From Struthio camelus (lineage: Eukaryota; Chordata; Aves; Struthioniformes; Struthionidae): a stretch of DNA of 64,000 bases. The stretch lies in the NCBI RefSeq assembly GCF_040807025.1, contig NC_090952.1:3798001-3862000 (forward strand), in the 5' to 3' direction. A program made the translations under genes and the position numbers. Below are positions 60,428-64,000 of the stretch, piece after piece (position 1 is the first letter of the stretch; every line of letters starts with the position of its first letter). The notes under the pieces are model-generated. The model was not told the origin of the DNA, searched no databases, and saw only the letters and a list, made by a program, of their open reading frames with translations.

Positions 60428-63400
60428 CTCAGAAGCAGACAGGGCCTTGGGAGTCAGGGCTCAGGTGCAGTCATTTCTGCAGCCTCCTTGGATTGGGAAT
60501 GCAGTCTGCAAGGTAAAACACACACAGGAAAGTTGGCCAGCATCTGGATGCTTCCCGTACAGAGAATAAATATTCTCTGTAGGACACAATAGCAGTGTAC
60601 TAGTTTAAGAGCAGAGAAAGAGTTCAGAATTATTGAAAATCCTCTGCTTTGGTGCCAGTAGGGTCACATCAGGCGCAAGACATGACTTCTCACCCTGGGG
60701 CAGGCTGACATATGGCTCAGACACCAACTGCACAGAAATCAGACTGGACAAGGGAGGTCATGCAGAACATGACTTAGAGGCAGAGTGGGATTTGAATGCA
60801 CTATGCTGTGCTGTGTCCTTGCTCTTGATCCTAGTACACCAAGAATCTCTTATATGCCTCACACCCTGGCAGTGGGAGTGTCTGAACTCCCTGGGGCAGG
60901 ATCTGGGGGAGAGCATAAAAGGGACAGACAAGCTCCTAAATGAGCGGAGCATGGGTGGTAAACTATCTTGTCTTTGGAGGAGAAGGGATCCAAGGAGCTC
61001 CTCGACTCCCTGCAGGCCTTGAGGACGGCATGTGTAGCAGCTCCATGCACCAACAGCTCCCATCCTCTGGACAGCTTTCCCTGACCAGGGAAAAGCTTGG
61101 GGAGGTAGACGTGAATGGCTGGTGTAACTTCAGGAATACTAAAAAGAACTTGCTTGGCGGATGGTAACAGAGCTCAGATTACCAGACAGCTTATCCCCCT
61201 GTGATATTGTTTCTGTGTTGGATCTGAGATGGCTTCTTTAACTGCTGTCCTGGCTGGGCTACCCTGAAGCTGTGACCAGGCTGGAAAGAGGAGCATGTCA
61301 GCATGAAGATGGGGGCTGGAAAGCCGGTTTCCAACCTTAGAGTTATAGGAACATTTAGTTTACCACACAGAGAAGAACTAGCTCAATTCACCATCTTGGT
61401 TTCTTGCTGCTCCACCTAACAGTGGCTAAGAGGGCTACAGAAGCAAACGACTCATGCCCTGAAGAGCACTTCATCAGCTCAGCTGGCTCCTTCCAGTCAA
61501 TTAAAAAGCACTACCAGTCGACTTGGAGAAAGAGCCAGCAGCAGAAGCAAGTGCAAATTCATGCAAGTAGGAATGAGACTTTTTTGCCCCTCAGCAGGCT
61601 GAGCAGATCTGACCTGAAGCAAACTAAGCTGTGAAGAGCATGGGGCTGGGACAGGCTATGTTTTTCTCTAATTAGGTTACATTACATGGGGCAGGGAATG
61701 GGGAAGATTTCCATGAGCTGAGCATTGTTAACAAGTGGCCACAGGGAGATCAAAACCCTCAGCCTTCCTGAGTAAATTGGCATCTGTAGCCCCGCAAGAA
61801 GAAAGATTATGAGTGTCATTGGGGCACTAGATCAGTGGTAGAAGCCTGGGAACCTGATGGAATCAGGGCCTGGAACAGAGGACAGGCTCTGGCCATGTGG
61901 TGTTGCCTATTTCTGGCTGAGGAGAAGGGTGTGAAAGGCTTCCCAGAAGCAACTGTGACAGCTCCTCCACATATGGAGGCACTGAGAAGAATAAACAGTA
62001 CTCCCTGAGGCTCTCCGTTCTACTGTCCCCAGGAGCAGGCGGTGCCAGCCCAGCCCAGATGCTCTGACTGAGGGCGGCCAGAGATCTGTTTAACCTCCAC
62101 TCTAGGCCACTGGTACTACCTGGAGTGCTCCCGGAAGGAGGGAGAGCAGCTGCAGGGATGAGGTCCAGCTGCCTGTTGAGGAGGATAGAGTCTTTAACAT
62201 TGGACTACCTTATCCCAGGAGGCATCAGCAGGTTTCAGCCCTGAGTTCTTCTGCTTCTGGACAAAATTAAGGAAGTAACACTTTCCCCAGAAAGCAGGGT
62301 TTTTCTGTCTTCCACTCTCAAAAAAACATTCTACAAGAAAAAATGGCCATTTTTCTCCTGGTAGTGATTTCCAAGACCTGCTGGCAATGTTCAAGGCTGT
62401 GTGAGATGGAAGATACTTGCAGAGACTTCAAAACAAGCCTAGGAAGCTAAATTCTCCAAATAGGTATCCATCTAGGGTCACCAAGGACATTATAGATGTC
62501 AACTGGGTCTTTGATCCAAAAGTTGGGTTATACCCTGTCTTTCCCATCCTGTGTAAGATCTAACCCCCACATCTGGTCCTTAGATCCCTGGTCTTCAGCC
62601 CTGGTAGTTGCAGCAAAGGAATAAGAGCAAGTCCCAAGGCCACAGAGCAAGGGAAGAATTCAGAGATGGCTCAAAAGTGCTCACTCCCAAGAGCCAGAGT
62701 GCCTCCCTTCTCCCCACTGCTGTCTGCAGATGAGTTTAGACAACACAAAGTACTCATCTGTATTAATCAAGAGTAACCAGCTCTCCCCAAGTGCTGCACA
62801 ATGTTGAATGCTCCCAGCTTCCCAGCTTCTAAAACTGTTCTGGGCTAAAGTAAAACCTTATTTGAAGTCCTGGAACTTCAACTTTTCCCCAAAGTTTCAG
62901 ATCAAGCATTTAGGAAGACTCTTTCTGTGACATCCCGATCAGAGGATAAGCTTTAGGATATCCAGTGGTTAGGTCTTCTAGCCATCCTGGAGTGACACTA
63001 ATGGAATTCCCTGCTGAGATTACAGAGAGAGTGATCTCAGTGCTAGGATATGGACAGCAGCTTTCTACAAGCAGACAGGCATGAGGTCGAGGACCTCCGT
63101 GGTGTGCTTATATCTTTGGTTTTATATTATGCTCAAGCACAGTACATCAATGTGTAACCCAAATCCTTACTGGAGGATTGCACCAAAGCGATGGGCAGAG
63201 TGTAGTTCCTGGGCTCAAAGGGAACTTAGCAAGAGAGAAGGATGCGGTCAAACAGGCCATGAGCTAACACACTCACGTGCACACAGCATTAAGTGTATGA
63301 GTATATCCTTTGTAAAGTAGGTCACATCAACAAGAGGCTGGCTGAGTGAAATGGGATGCTCTGGTGTGCTGCATATTAAAATTAACATTATGAGTCGCTC

Positions 63401-64000
63401 GCTCCTCCCTCTGGAGTCCCTGTAGGCTTAGCTGCTCCTTCCTTTCACAGGCAAAACCATGAAGAAGAAGAAAAGGCCTTGGGAAGAGCTGTAGAGAGTC
63501 TGGCCCTTGTGATATGCACAGAGGTGGGATTTCCTGGAGTTGGAGCCAGCTGCCTAGGAGAGGAGATGGGGCTTTGGTGCCCTCAGCTTTGCCAGATGGG
63601 AGACATGAGGAGGAGGCCGCTGGTCCCAGAGTCTGGAGGGAAAAGAGAGCAGAGGAGGGTTCCTGACCTCTAAGTGAGCGGGGGCTGGCAGGGACACACT
63701 CCTTTGGGCCAGGCAGTCAATGCGTGCCTCAGCTGGAGGGCTGTGGACTCGTGGGATGGATGCAGGTAGGGAGAGGGGAGGCTGATGGGCCAACTGTACT
63801 GCATCAGCAGTGCTTAGTATCTATAGTGTTACATTGCAGGCACCATATATAAATTTCAAACATCTACCCTGGATTACGGGAGTGTTGTGTGGACTCCCAG
63901 GAAGCTCTTTCAACAGTGTTTACCTCCCCAGCCCAGGTGCCAAAGAGAAAGGTGTCCATCTCCCCACAGGCATCTCCCAGTGTAGTGGCATCTCCCCTCT
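60428..64000. other. Right flank, no gene seen
   Basis: Unique intergenic sequence without recognisable exons, RNA genes or transposons. An AT-rich word GCATATTAAAATTAAC occurs at 63371-63386. Confidence 0.55.

Overview
This window looks like nuclear DNA from a sauropsid vertebrate, most likely a bird. Two diverged fragments with the wording of the 3' end of CR1 retroposons (about 24.71-24.88 kb and 39.96-40.19 kb) point to an archosaur, and interspersed repeats are otherwise sparse. Most of the 64 kb is non-coding with no bacterial-style gene packing. The species cannot be named from the sequence alone.

I can support one protein-coding gene, a class IV POU-homeodomain transcription factor (POU4/Brn3 family) on the minus strand. 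It has two coding exons (15842-15723 and 15068-14163) separated by a 654-bp intron with GT-AG ends, and encodes 341 residues. It has the family's N-terminal signature, a POU-IV box, a histidine-rich middle, a POU-specific domain, a homeodomain, and a C-terminus like POU4F1. Its length and the short exon 1 are closer to POU4F3, and it lacks the long glycine and alanine runs of mammalian POU4F1. I read it as a divergent fourth POU4 paralogue (a Brn3d / pou4f1.2-type gene) rather than a plain POU4F1, F2 or F3, but this needs a phylogeny.

Region by region: 1-10.3 kb is gene-free flank with simple repeats and a 62-bp tandem duplication. About 10.3-13.25 kb is a large CpG island beyond the 3' end of the gene, holding two AT-rich blocks that look like regulatory elements. 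12.93-14.16 kb is the probable 3' UTR, with six long oligo(A) tracts on the mRNA strand. 14.16-15.84 kb is the gene. 15.55-16.55 kb is the promoter CpG island, with a TATA-like element, a CCAAT box, GC boxes and long C/G runs. 16.6-64 kb is a roughly 47-kb gene-free upstream stretch with microsatellites, two CR1 fragments, degenerate AT-rich repeat-like islands, and several blocks dense in homeodomain/POU and E-box motifs. A small CpG-rich patch lies at 48.1-48.3 kb beside a 50-bp alternating purine-pyrimidine tract. A single compact developmental regulator in a long gene-free interval is a typical arrangement for genes controlled by remote enhancers. All enhancer calls here rest on motif content only, not on any conservation test.
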